A program made the position numbers and the translations under genes. Below are positions 24,919 through 33,711 of a stretch of 49,082 bases of DNA, one piece after another. Every line of letters begins with the position of its first letter. Positions within the stretch are counted from its first letter, which is position 1. The notes beneath the pieces are model-generated. The model saw only the letters and a list, made by a program, of their open reading frames with translations, did not search any database and was not told the origin of the DNA. Source of the DNA: CAYFZR01 sp964347835 [NCBI: uncultured archaeon] (lineage in GTDB: Archaea > CAYFZR01); NCBI GenBank assembly GCA_964347835.1, contig CAYFZR010000014.1:1-49082 (forward strand), given 5' to 3'.

Positions 24919-25428
24919 TCAAAAGCCGATATTATACAAGAGAGTCTTTGCATAATACATCGCGCCGAGTAAAAGAATAATCCATACAAAAGATGTTATC
25001 ATTGCTTCTTTAATGCTTATTTCTCCCTCTTCGCTAATCTCTTTTCTTCGGATAGCCGCACCTATAGAAGTAACTATCCCATAACTGTTGATAACTCCTA
25101 CTATACTTAGAATAATTAAAATTCGCTCTATTTTTTCTAAATGTCTGTATTTATGAATATTATACGCCAAATAGATTAGAATTACAATAACAACCAATGA
25201 AAGACCCATGCTTATGATATTAGATATTGATTTAGTCATGGTTGGGATTTCATCAACAGAAATAAGATTGCGAATGAGCATGATTCCAATTATTATGCCA
25301 ATCATTACAGCCAGTGCTATTGATATCAAGAGAGGAGGAATCCCTACTACCAAAAGACCAACAAAGGCGCAGATTAATCTTTCTCTCCATTTAAGAGTTG
25401 CGAGTTGATAGGGAGAGTACAACCTCAT
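24919..25428 (-). CDS. integral membrane protein of unknown function
   Basis: 169 residues with four to five hydrophobic segments (about 18-52, 70-92, 103-125, 145-165), so it is polytopic. No family is recognised. Its ATG overlaps the TGA of the deoxyhypusine synthase gene (ATGA), so translation is coupled to the eIF5A-DHS unit. No functional link to hypusine formation is evident from sequence. Confidence 0.7.
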   Translation of the reverse strand: MRLYSPYQLATLKWRERLICAFVGLLVVGIPPLLISIALAVMIGIIIGIMLIRNLISVDEIPTMTKSISNIISMGLSLVVIVILIYLAYNIHKYRHLEKIERILIILSIVGVINSYGIVTSIGAAIRRKEISEEGEISIKEAMITSFVWIILLLGAMYYAKTLLYNIGF

Positions 25429-26372
25429 TTGTTTAACCTCTCTCTTAAAGAGGAGATTAAAATAGGCAATAGTATAGTTGCGTCTCCGACTAAATCTATT
25501 ATTTTTGCCTTTTTATTTATTTTACCCCAAGAAATTGCTTCTTCTAATGATGCGCCGCTGACTCCACCGTATTCGGGTCTATCAACGCGTATTTGGATTG
25601 CGAATTCAAATCCTTTCGGACTCATGAGCATAGATTGGAGAATAAAGTTTTTTGGAACCCCCCCTCCCACTATTAAAACGCCTGTGGACTCGCTTTCAAA
25701 TATAATATCTAAAATTTTCGATACGTCTTCCAAGACGTTTAAAGTAATTTTATTTTCTTGGGAGAATAACCATGTATGCAGTCCAAGTATCGAGTCTATG
25801 AAGGCTGGAACAAATACAGGAACCTTTCTCAAACTAGCCTGTCTTAGTATAGATCTATCATCTTTTACCCTCATGCCGATCTCATACAAAAGATCGCTAG
25901 TACTAATCAATTCTCTTTTTTCTTCAGGTAACTTTGAAAAAAGTTCAAAAATTCCTTTCTCCAGTTTACTGAATGATTCATCATCTACAAAAGAATCATA
26001 TATCCTGCTAATCTTTTTTTCTCTTAGTATAATGTCTTTTAATCTATAATTATTGCTCTTAATCTCAATATTCTTGTAGTGAGACCCTCCAAAAGCCTCC
26101 ACAAGGTCATGGGTAACGTTTGCACCCGTAGTAACCAAGACGTCCAAAAAGCCGTCTTTAATCATATCCGAGATCACATGTCTTAAACCAGCGGGGACCA
26201 TAGCACCTGCGAGACCTAAAAATACTGTACAACCTTGATTCCTGACCATCTCTTCCAGTACATCTAAAGCATAAGAAAGTTGCCCAGCGTTAAAAGCAGC
26301 GGATGAGAATTCTTTTAATAAATCGCCTATACTTTTTACATCAGTTAGTTCTATTTGTTTAATTTTTTTCAT
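25425..26372 (-). CDS. dys: deoxyhypusine synthase
   Basis: 315 residues. The enzyme transfers the aminobutyl group of spermidine to one Lys of eIF5A, using NAD. Motifs visible are the NAD-binding [10 protein letters not shown], the active-site region [24 protein letters not shown] with catalytic Lys284, and [14 protein letters not shown]. Length is typical. It overlaps the 3' end of its substrate's gene (eIF5A) by four bases, so the enzyme and substrate are co-expressed. Confidence 0.95.
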   Translation of the reverse strand: MKKIKQIELTDVKSIGDLLKEFSSAAFNAGQLSYALDVLEEMVRNQGCTVFLGLAGAMVPAGLRHVISDMIKDGFLDVLVTTGANVTHDLVEAFGGSHYKNIEIKSNNYRLKDIILREKKISRIYDSFVDDESFSKLEKGIFELFSKLPEEKRELISTSDLLYEIGMRVKDDRSILRQASLRKVPVFVPAFIDSILGLHTWLFSQENKITLNVLEDVSKILDIIFESESTGVLIVGGGVPKNFILQSMLMSPKGFEFAIQIRVDRPEYGGVSGASLEEAISWGKINKKAKIIDLVGDATILLPILISSLRERLNK

Positions 26373-26755
26373 TTTACCCTTGATATCTTCATCTTATTCA
26401 ATGAAATCCAGTATTCTATTTCTGCACCTTCTACAAGTTCTTTCTTAAGGTCTTTAGGCTTTTCAACTTCAAAGACCTCGTATGATTCGAGGTCCATTAG
26501 TTGTACCGTGCCTTCCATTACCGCTATCACTTGGGCACTTCTCTTATCTATGATTGGAACTTCTATCTTAGAGTCCACGGGTCTAACCAAACTTCTTTTT
26601 TGATCGTCAAAAATACCAATTGCCTCGATACGTGCTTTGGCTGAGCCATGCTTTCCTGTTTGAGAAGTTGACATGGAAACTATTTTACTGGGTTCATCGT
26701 CTATGATTACATGGCTGCCAGTTTTAAGGGATCTCACTTCCACAATCTTTTTCAT
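26369..26755 (-). CDS. eif5A: translation initiation factor aIF5A
   Basis: 128 residues. The N-terminal KOW-like domain carries the hypusine loop [14 protein letters not shown] with the modified Lys35. The C-terminal part is the OB-fold domain ([17 protein letters not shown]). The protein relieves ribosome stalling, for example at proline runs. It is the first gene of an eIF5A-DHS-membrane protein unit and is divergent from the phosphatase at 26826. Confidence 0.96.
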   Translation of the reverse strand: MKKIVEVRSLKTGSHVIIDDEPSKIVSMSTSQTGKHGSAKARIEAIGIFDDQKRSLVRPVDSKIEVPIIDKRSAQVIAVMEGTVQLMDLESYEVFEVEKPKDLKKELVEGAEIEYWISLNKMKISRVK

Positions 26756-26825
26756 CTCATACCCCCATCAAAAAATCAGAAACACATTTAATAAGGTTTT
26801 GGTATCAGAATCAATATGGGATTAT

Positions 26826-27626
26826 ATGAAAAAATGGTTGAAGATATCCAAGGAGATCTTGTCAGAGATACAAACGAGCGTGAGTTCTTGTGTAGGAACC
26901 AGCGAGGCAGGTGAAGTTCTTTGTATTGGGGCAGACGGCACCCCAACCATGAGGATCGATGATCTTGCTGAACACGTGGTTCTAGATTACCTCGAGACAA
27001 AAGATCTCGATACTTGGATATTGAGCGAAGAATTAGGTCTAAAAAAAGGATACAACGATATAATAATGGTAATAGACCCATTAGACGGAACAGACAATGC
27101 TATAAAAGGTATTCCTATGTTTTCTGCTTCTGTAGCAGTAGGAAAAATTGAGGATGGTAATATTAATTTACTAACCGGCGCTGTTAGAAACCTTGTAACA
27201 GGAGATATTTTTGAATCCTTTAAAGGGCATGGATCTTGCTTAAATGGAAGGAAAATAAAGGCTTCCAAAACAGAAAACTTAGAGGATGCTTGTCTCGGGT
27301 TATATGTCTATGGTTTTGATCTGGAAAATGTGAAGAACTTATGTTCCTGTGTGAAAAGATCTCGTTTATTCGGTTCTATAGCCCTAGAGTTGTGTTTTGT
27401 CGCGAATTCAAGTTATGATATATTTGTCGACGTAAGAGGAAGCGCTAGAATAACCGATCTTGCCGCAGGCATCGTTATAGTTGAAGAAGCAGGCGGAGTC
27501 GTGACAGATCACAAAGGAGACCACATAGTTCCGACCTTCGATATTAAAACCGGCACTTCTGTGTTTGCAGCGGGAAATAGATCAATCCTCGAGAAAGCGA
27601 TGGAAAAGGTGAAAATAAATGATTAA
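26826..27626 (+). CDS. inositol monophosphatase / FBPase-type archaeal phosphatase (possible NADP phosphatase)
   Basis: 266 residues from ATG 26826. This start is chosen because upstream sequence overlaps the eIF5A gene and a TATA-like TTTAATAAG lies about 30 bases before it. Metal-binding motifs are EELG, DPLDGTDN and the C-terminal ARITDLAAG. Archaeal family members dephosphorylate inositol-1-phosphate or fructose-1,6-bisphosphate, and some hydrolyse NADP. It overlaps the NAD kinase gene by eight bases. In Methanocaldococcus an IMPase-like NADP phosphatase is fused to NAD kinase, so an NADP phosphatase role is plausible here. Confidence 0.88.
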   Translation: MKKWLKISKEILSEIQTSVSSCVGTSEAGEVLCIGADGTPTMRIDDLAEHVVLDYLETKDLDTWILSEELGLKKGYNDIIMVIDPLDGTDNAIKGIPMFSASVAVGKIEDGNINLLTGAVRNLVTGDIFESFKGHGSCLNGRKIKASKTENLEDACLGLYVYGFDLENVKNLCSCVKRSRLFGSIALELCFVANSSYDIFVDVRGSARITDLAAGIVIVEEAGGVVTDHKGDHIVPTFDIKTGTSVFAAGNRSILEKAMEKVKIND

Positions 27627-28443
27627 AGCGGTAGGAATCATTGCAAAACGGCACAAGAGAGCATCAAGAGTGTCAAAACGCCTCGTTAAGTTATCATTAA
27701 GTAAAGGAATTACCCCTATAGTCGAAGAATCTACTGCAGAGATGATTAATCGAGAAGACTTAGGCGTACCGTTGGAAGAGATAGAGGCTGACGTAATATT
27801 TACCGTAGGAGGAGACGGCACCATACTGTTGGCAGAACGCCAATTAAAAAAGGAAATACCTATATGCGGTATAAATATAGGTGGTGTAGGATTCTTAACA
27901 GAAGTATCACCAGAAAATACAGAACTTGCCTTTAATAACATCATAGAGGGAAAATATGAAATAGAAGAGAGGACTAAGATCTCTCCTTCTATAGGGGGAG
28001 AATCCCTACCAGATGCATTGAACGAGGTCGTAATTATGACTTTCATGCCTGGAAAGATGCTAAATTTAGAGGTGTGGGTCAACGGACAACTTGCAGAAAG
28101 TTTTTCAACGGACGGAATAATCTTTTCCACGCCAACAGGTTCCACTGCATACGCAATGTCTGCTGGAGGTCCAATAATCGACCCCAGAGTGGAAGCCTTC
28201 GTGGTAGTTCCTATATGTCCCTTCAAACTCAGTGCTCGTCCATTGGTAGTTTCTTCAGAGAGTATAGTAAGGGTAAAAATCACAAAACCCGAAATGAGAT
28301 CTATAGTTGTTGTAGATGGACAATATGAGAGAAAGGTTAAGATTGAGACCGAGTTTTTAATAAAAAAATCCAAGAGGAAGGCACAATTCATAAAGTTCTC
28401 AGAAGACTTTTATGAAAAGGTAAGAGGAAAATTGGTCGAATAG
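27619..28443 (+). CDS. nadK: NAD kinase
   Basis: 274 residues. The conserved GGDGT (about 64-68), INIGGVGFLTE and GSTAYAMSAGGPI motifs are present, giving a complete PpnK-type fold. It phosphorylates NAD to NADP with ATP or polyphosphate. Its ATG overlaps the end of the upstream phosphatase gene by eight bases, so the two opposing activities of NADP turnover may be co-translated. A G-rich/C-rich pair after the stop (28443-28450 and 28495-28503) could form a long-loop hairpin, but this is weak. Confidence 0.93.
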   Translation: MIKAVGIIAKRHKRASRVSKRLVKLSLSKGITPIVEESTAEMINREDLGVPLEEIEADVIFTVGGDGTILLAERQLKKEIPICGINIGGVGFLTEVSPENTELAFNNIIEGKYEIEERTKISPSIGGESLPDALNEVVIMTFMPGKMLNLEVWVNGQLAESFSTDGIIFSTPTGSTAYAMSAGGPIIDPRVEAFVVVPICPFKLSARPLVVSSESIVRVKITKPEMRSIVVVDGQYERKVKIETEFLIKKSKRKAQFIKFSEDFYEKVRGKLVE

Positions 28444-28628
28444 AAGGGGGTTATATTTAATTTTATACTGAAATTATCCTATTCTAACCTACTACCCCCT
28501 TTCTAAACCCCCATATAATAAAAGTACTCAAATTACTTAATTTTATAGATTTAATAGAGTATAAGAGATTTATTTTTTATTCGTTTTTCCAAAAACTATT
28601 TTAACAACAATGTTTCGACTGACGGTAG

Positions 28629-29615
28629 GTGGTGAATTTGGAGGAGGTAAGTGTTAACGAATACGCAGTTGAATTGGTTGAAGATATGATAGATCGATCT
28701 GAAGAGTTAAAGTTAGATTGTTTAGAGTTAGATAATGGCGCGATGGTCGTCGATTGTGGCATTAATGTTATTGGAAGTTATGAAGCGGGTGCTATTTTTA
28801 CAGAAGTATGTATGGGTGGACTAGCGACTGCCATAATATCATATGCCTCTTTTGAAGATCTTGGACTGCCATCTATAGTAGTGGAAACAAGTTATCCGGC
28901 AATCTCTTGCATGGGAGCACAAAAGGCTGGATGGCAGATTAGTGTAGAAAAATTCTTCGCGATGGGATCAGGACCTGCCAGAGCACTTGCATTAAAGCCG
29001 AAAAAGACCTACGAAAAGATAGATTATAAGGACGATTCCGAAGTAGGTGTAATAGCCTTAGAAACCAGAACGATTCCAAGCGAAGATGTAGCTGATTTCA
29101 TAGCAGATGCATGCGGTATCGAATCAGAGGATCTTTACATGCTCGTGGCACCTACTGCTTGTCTAGTAGGATCTATTCAAATAGCAGGAAGGGTAGTAGA
29201 GAACGGAATATTCAAACTTTCAGAGGGTTTACATTACGACGTAAAACGCGTGAAATATGGGGCAGGAGTGTCTCCAATCGCACCGGTCTTTCCAGACGAT
29301 ACGAAGGCAATGGGAATTACTAATGACATGCCTATGTATGGAGGAAGGACTTTTTATGCGATAGAACCTGAAGAAGGAGACGATTTAGAGGAAATTACCA
29401 AGAATATACCATCTTCTTCATCAAAAGACTATGGTAAACCTTTCTTTGATATATTCAAAGATGCGGAGTATGACTTTTATAAAATAGATCCAGGGATCTT
29501 TGCTCCTGCAGAAGTTGTAGTAAATGATCTGAAAACAGGAAAAATTTACAGAGCCGGAAAGGTGAATGTAGAAGTGCTCAAACAGTCAATTGGTCTACAA
29601 GATTTGACCATCTAA
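28629..29615 (+). CDS. mch: methenyltetrahydromethanopterin cyclohydrolase
   Basis: 328 residues, full length. Mch interconverts N5-formyl-H4MPT and N5,N10-methenyl-H4MPT in archaeal C1 metabolism (methanogenesis, methane/alkane oxidation or the archaeal Wood-Ljungdahl pathway). Family signatures are SYPAISCMGAQKAGWQI, MGSGPARALA, VAPTACLVGSIQIAGRVVE, KYGAGVSPIAPV and NDMPMYGGRTFY. It starts at GTG 28629 or the next codon GTG 28632, with GGTAGGT just upstream. Its 3' end overlaps the convergent hypothetical gene by 21 bases. Confidence 0.95.
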   Translation: MVNLEEVSVNEYAVELVEDMIDRSEELKLDCLELDNGAMVVDCGINVIGSYEAGAIFTEVCMGGLATAIISYASFEDLGLPSIVVETSYPAISCMGAQKAGWQISVEKFFAMGSGPARALALKPKKTYEKIDYKDDSEVGVIALETRTIPSEDVADFIADACGIESEDLYMLVAPTACLVGSIQIAGRVVENGIFKLSEGLHYDVKRVKYGAGVSPIAPVFPDDTKAMGITNDMPMYGGRTFYAIEPEEGDDLEEITKNIPSSSSKDYGKPFFDIFKDAEYDFYKIDPGIFAPAEVVVNDLKTGKIYRAGKVNVEVLKQSIGLQDLTI

Positions 29616-29969
29616 TCCCTTTTTATCTTTGACCCTCAATAAAGGTCTTACTGCATCTAAAGCACTCTTCGCAGTACTAATACTCATCCTCAGCCACCTT
29701 TCCGTTTCAGCTATACCGCTCCCTTCCGTGTATAGCCATTTGTCGAAATTATATTGTTCTTTTCCCTTAGATACTTCAAATCCTCTTCTTTTAAACTCAT
29801 CCACAATTTTTTCGTAATTATACATGATTTCATCAATTTTAAATGGAACATAGAACAATACTCCTTCTCTTGTAAGAATAATATGGAAAGAATCTCTTCG
29901 GAAATGATACTTACTCACCTCAACAAAATCAACCCTGGTGAGTAAATGGATTATTTCATCCAATTCCAT
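29595..29969 (-). CDS. 124-residue protein of unknown function
   Basis: A soluble mixed alpha/beta protein. A beta-rich middle ([16 protein letters not shown]) is followed by helices, ending in [20 protein letters not shown]. No family is recognised. The ATG at 29969 has no ribosome site, but a TATA-like CATTTAAAAACT lies about 25 bases upstream (29990-30001), so it is probably leaderless. That element is shared head-to-head with the S8e gene. It overlaps mch tail-to-tail. Confidence 0.6.
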   Translation of the reverse strand: MELDEIIHLLTRVDFVEVSKYHFRRDSFHIILTREGVLFYVPFKIDEIMYNYEKIVDEFKRRGFEVSKGKEQYNFDKWLYTEGSGIAETERWLRMSISTAKSALDAVRPLLRVKDKKGLDGQIL

Positions 29970-30050
29970 GCATGGAAAAACAAGCCAAAAGTTTTTAAAT
30001 GTTACGATAAATTTTTATACAACTCGAACTCGAGACCAAGAGGTGTTATT

Positions 30051-30428
30051 TTGACTGAATGGCACGGAAGATCTTTGAAGAAAAGAACAGGTGGTCGTAA
30101 AAGACCCCTCAGAAAAAAGAGAAAATACGAACTGGGTAGACCCTCGTCACAAACAACAATCGGAAAGACTAGAGTAAAGAAGATTAGAACAAGAGGAGCC
30201 AACCTAAAGGTAAGAATTCTATCAACTGATCTTGTAAACGTAACGAATACAAAAACAGGAGAATCTAAGTTAGTAAAATTATTAAATGTCTTAGAGAATC
30301 CCGCCAATCCGCATTTCGTCACGAGAAACATAGTAACAAAGGGCGCCATAGTTCAGACAGAAATTGGTAAGGCGAAAGTTACGAGCAGACCCGGACAAGA
30401 CGGCACAATAAATGCAATTTTAATATAA
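30051..30428 (+). CDS. rps8e: ribosomal protein S8e
   Basis: 125 residues from TTG 30051, with AGAGGTG six bases upstream. The frame continues upstream, but S8e proteins begin at this point ([19 protein letters not shown]). The Lys/Arg-rich N-terminus and the [16 protein letters not shown] and [16 protein letters not shown] segments are diagnostic. It is an archaeal/eukaryotic small-subunit protein. The following gene starts 17 bases downstream. Confidence 0.93.
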   Translation: MTEWHGRSLKKRTGGRKRPLRKKRKYELGRPSSQTTIGKTRVKKIRTRGANLKVRILSTDLVNVTNTKTGESKLVKLLNVLENPANPHFVTRNIVTKGAIVQTEIGKAKVTSRPGQDGTINAILI

Positions 30429-30444
30429 CAAGCAGTAAGTTATC

Positions 30445-30972
30445 ATGGACGTAAACGAAGAACATTTTACACAACTTTGGAGTGTATTGTCAAAACTCTT
30501 TGTTTATCTTCAAAAAAAAGGAGTTGAATTTTCACCATCTCTTATTGAAGATATACGAATGGCGAAAACTCTAATTCATATGGTTAAATATGATCCGGAC
30601 AGAAATATTAAACATCTTCTGAAACTGGAGGAAACTCTTTTTAGAATCCATTATGAAATGCATTCTCATCTCTCTGAACTTGATGAAAATTCTAAGCACT
30701 TCTGGGAAAAAAGGATAAAAGACGCAATGGAGGGGAAATTAACCGAAGAGTTATATATACCAAAACTACCCTCCTTGATAAGAAAGAAGAAAGAAGGATG
30801 GGCAAGGATTAAATTGTCTCCCAACATATCTAAGGAAAGATTAAAAGAGATTTGCCGAGCCCATAATACAAAAATCAACTTCGAATCAGAAGATACTATT
30901 GTTATAGAAGGCGAGGAAAGTAACATGAAAGAGGTGTTACACGAAATAAAATTTTTATATAGCAAGGACTGA
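30445..30972 (+). CDS. conserved archaeal protein of unknown function (possibly DUF2096-like)
   Basis: 175 residues, mostly helical in the first two thirds (helices rich in Lys, Glu and His), then a compact alpha/beta end (ARIKLSPNISKERLKEIC ... DTIVIEGEESNMKEVLHEIKFL) that resembles a small KH-like or ACT-like fold. It has the look of the archaeal family DUF2096, but I am not certain. It lies between S8e and a surface protein gene with tight spacing (16 and 9 bases), so the three are probably one transcript. Confidence 0.6.
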   Translation: MDVNEEHFTQLWSVLSKLFVYLQKKGVEFSPSLIEDIRMAKTLIHMVKYDPDRNIKHLLKLEETLFRIHYEMHSHLSELDENSKHFWEKRIKDAMEGKLTEELYIPKLPSLIRKKKEGWARIKLSPNISKERLKEICRAHNTKINFESEDTIVIEGEESNMKEVLHEIKFLYSKD

Positions 30973-30981
30973 GGTGTTTCT

Positions 30982-31782
30982 TTGAGAGCAGTTTTCTTCT
31001 TACTTTTAATTTTCATTGTTTTTACGGGATATTCTTTCATTTTAATTGATAATAAGACTGAATTAAGGTTATTTTTAAAAAATCAGAATTTTACCATTGT
31101 TTATGGCGAACAATCTCCGTTAGAAGACCAAAGAACCGCTGAAATAATCTTAAAACAACTTAATGCAATTGGAAAGCGTGCAAAGTTAAAAGATCTAGAC
31201 TTAAGAAACATTATAGTGGTCGGCGGGCCGGTGGTCAATTCTTTCGCCAAAGATTTCGATATCAACAATACCAATCCCGGTTATGGAAATGGTGTAATTA
31301 AAACTAATAAAAGGAAGTTACTGGTAGCGGGATCTGATCGCGATGGCACGATGAAGGCCGGAATAGAATTATCGAATTTACTAAGATTCATTAAAAAAAC
31401 TGAAAAATTTACCCCCAAATCCATCGATAATTACTTTTTATGGATAAAAAATTCCACTTCTCGTCCTTACTACTATGAACACGTAAGAGCCTATTATACG
31501 AGTAGTTTAAGTCCGAGTGAAATAACATTAACGGTTTTTTATAATGTTACCGACGCAGATGCACAATTTAATAAATATATAGAGAAGTTGCAGGACCATA
31601 ATGTAGCGTATAATGAGACTGTTGATGGGATTGTATATAGGTCGAACTCCGAAAGGCGCTATATCTGGAGGAAGGAAAACATAATCTTCCAGGTCAGATC
31701 CTCACAACAGGATCCTTTTTACTTCATCTACAAAGAATTTTCTGATCAATTCTTTACTTTTTCCAAAAATAGTTCCAAATAG
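30982..31782 (+). CDS. short membrane-anchored protein with S-layer-like module
   Basis: 266 residues from TTG 30982 (GAGGTG upstream). The N-terminal helix (about 3-20) is a signal or anchor. Residues 35-145 hold the same module as the proteins at 20169 and 34994: an extracellular strand (FTIVYGEQSPLED), NIIVVGGPVVNSFA, and KLLVAGSDRDGTMKAGIEL. The C-terminal 120 residues look like an independent alpha/beta domain (SEITLTVFYNVTDADAQFNKYIEKL) with aromatic residues. It is probably outside the cell. Ligand unknown. Confidence 0.6.
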   Translation: MRAVFFLLLIFIVFTGYSFILIDNKTELRLFLKNQNFTIVYGEQSPLEDQRTAEIILKQLNAIGKRAKLKDLDLRNIIVVGGPVVNSFAKDFDINNTNPGYGNGVIKTNKRKLLVAGSDRDGTMKAGIELSNLLRFIKKTEKFTPKSIDNYFLWIKNSTSRPYYYEHVRAYYTSSLSPSEITLTVFYNVTDADAQFNKYIEKLQDHNVAYNETVDGIVYRSNSERRYIWRKENIIFQVRSSQQDPFYFIYKEFSDQFFTFSKNSSK

Positions 31783-32282
31783 GATTTCCTTTCAAAAGAT
31801 GATTCATCAATGCCAAATTTTCTAAAAAGTTTTATAATCTCTTCTCTTTCCGCATCTAGATCCTGTTCTCCCGATACTTTCGTTTCTATCTCTAGAAAAT
31901 GTCCCAGTTCATAAACATTATCATGGCTAATCCAGTAATTTTCAATTTTATAGATTTTTCTCTCCTTTTTTATGGTAAAAACGTAAAAAAAGCCCAATTT
32001 TTCCAGTATATTTTCCATTTTTTCTGGATCTCCGATCTCTGTCTCGCATTCAACCCTAGTTTTCGAAAGAGGGTCTATTTTTGCTCCTTTGTATGTAAGT
32101 ACCGACAGATCTGAGTTTTCATATGTCCTTATCCTTAATGCCTCATCTGTGAGCGAGAGGTCCCTGTGAGGCGCATTGAAATACTTATCTATTTGAATCT
32201 CTTTTCTTATAAATTCAGCCTCTTTCTCTATTTTATCTTCTACATCCTCTTTAAGATAGGCCTTAATTTCTACTTCAATCAT
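31746..32282 (-). CDS. cyaB: CYTH-domain protein (class IV adenylate cyclase / thiamine triphosphatase-like)
   Basis: 178 residues. The N-terminal EVEIKA matches the ExExK triphosphate-binding signature. Further charged strands (LRIRTYENSDLSVLTYKG, RVECETEIG, KKERKIYKI, LGHFLEIETKV) complete the eight-stranded tunnel of the CYTH fold. Such proteins act on triphosphates (cAMP formation, inorganic or thiamine triphosphate hydrolysis). Substrate is not predictable. It overlaps the upstream coiled-coil gene by eight bases and the surface protein gene tail-to-tail by 37 bases. Confidence 0.82.
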   Translation of the reverse strand: MIEVEIKAYLKEDVEDKIEKEAEFIRKEIQIDKYFNAPHRDLSLTDEALRIRTYENSDLSVLTYKGAKIDPLSKTRVECETEIGDPEKMENILEKLGFFYVFTIKKERKIYKIENYWISHDNVYELGHFLEIETKVSGEQDLDAEREEIIKLFRKFGIDESSFERKSYLELFLEKVKN

Positions 32283-33567
32283 ATCTGATCCTTATTTCTT
32301 TATTAGTTACTTCAGAGACGATCGATTCCAAAATTTTTTTTGTTTCACCCTTGAGTTTTTCTTGTTCTATTTTAATCTCTTCGAGTTCTTTAAGTTTCTC
32401 TTTTTCTCTATTTAATCTTGATTCTAGCATATGAATCTTAGATTTGAGTTCATCTAATTTTTTGAGGACTTTAAATGAATCTTCGTCCATTTTTTCCTTT
32501 ATTTTCGTCTCTAACTGGTGATGTTCTCTTAACTTTATAGAAATATAATCGCCGTCTATCATTTTTTCTATCTGAGTTATGGTTTTTTCTCTCCTTTTAT
32601 CGTCTTTTATGGGGATTTGTCCTTTTTTCATTAAAACAACAATCTCTGCGAGAATCTTTTTCAAAGTAGTTAAATTATTTTCGTCTTTCAATAGTGTCTC
32701 GAGAGGATATTTTTGGAAATTAGACAGAAACGTTATATTCCCTTTTGGAACTGATAATAGTCCTTTTTCTACTAAGTATTCGTATTTTTTCAATGGTTTT
32801 TTCGTTGTCGAAAAATAATTCAATACCTCAGATTTCAGATCTTCAAGTTCTTTTTCCAGTGATTCTATAGCAACTCGTCTCTCAAATGCTATCTTGATTT
32901 CCTTACTATCGTTTAAATCTTTTTCCTCTATTATTCTTTCGCGAATTTCTTCTTTTAATTTAGAAATATCTTTTTTTGATTCATTTATTTCTGAATTTGT
33001 GTTAGTAATTTTAGTCATTGCAGAATTAAGATCGTTCAATAAAGTTTCTACCTCTTTGATACTCCTCGCGGTCTCTTCCTTTTCCGTTAATAATTTTCCT
33101 AGTTCGTCAATTGAATGGCCCATTTTCACTATTTCTTTGTTTAGTTTCTGCATTTCATCTTTGTATAGTTGAATGATAAGGAAACTGTGTTTTTCGGATG
33201 GTTCCGTCATGGCAAGCATTGTCTGTAAAAGAGAGGCATGATACCTAACAATATTATCATACTCAAAAGATTCTAAGGAACCGACTCTATTTATTGAATT
33301 TTTTATGGTTTGGATTAAAAGGGATCTTGATTGTTCTATCCTCTTTAAAAGTCTTTTATCCACCTTTTCTTTTCTTTTTGCCCTCTCTAAATCATATACC
33401 CTTGACCTGACTTCTCTTATTTGATCCTCTATGCTATGGCATAATTTCTTTACATGCTCAACATCTATAACCTCTATCTCATTGAACCATTCTGAGAGTT
33501 CGCTCTCGTTTAATTCAATGATTTTAGGCTCCTCTTTTTTATGAAAGATTTTTTTAAACAGACTCAT
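32275..33567 (-). CDS. long coiled-coil protein of unknown function
   Basis: 430 residues with no membrane segment. Long heptad-like Leu/Lys/Glu stretches lie at about 35-75, 145-245 and 360-420. A more globular middle section is at about 245-340 (LLSVPKGNITFLSNFQKYPLETLLKDENN). The N-terminus is a short basic segment (MSLFKKIFHKKEEPK). It may be structural or scaffolding. It is upstream of and overlaps the CYTH gene by eight bases, so the two are translated together. No homologous family is recognised. Confidence 0.65.
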   Translation of the reverse strand: MSLFKKIFHKKEEPKIIELNESELSEWFNEIEVIDVEHVKKLCHSIEDQIREVRSRVYDLERAKRKEKVDKRLLKRIEQSRSLLIQTIKNSINRVGSLESFEYDNIVRYHASLLQTMLAMTEPSEKHSFLIIQLYKDEMQKLNKEIVKMGHSIDELGKLLTEKEETARSIKEVETLLNDLNSAMTKITNTNSEINESKKDISKLKEEIRERIIEEKDLNDSKEIKIAFERRVAIESLEKELEDLKSEVLNYFSTTKKPLKKYEYLVEKGLLSVPKGNITFLSNFQKYPLETLLKDENNLTTLKKILAEIVVLMKKGQIPIKDDKRREKTITQIEKMIDGDYISIKLREHHQLETKIKEKMDEDSFKVLKKLDELKSKIHMLESRLNREKEKLKELEEIKIEQEKLKGETKKILESIVSEVTNKEIRIRYD

Positions 33568-33711
33568 TAGAATCCACTTGACAATTCTACCATAATAAAA
33601 ATGATCGTACTTTGATAACCCTTAAATTTGTTTATATATTTAATGCAACTTCAAAATTCGACAAATTTTATAAGTTAATGAAAGATAAAAGAATGATTAA
33701 AGGTGACTAAA

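Noticed and set aside
28443-28503. G-run and C-run after nadK as a terminator
   Set aside because: The loop would be over 40 bases and the stem has a bulge; not convincing.
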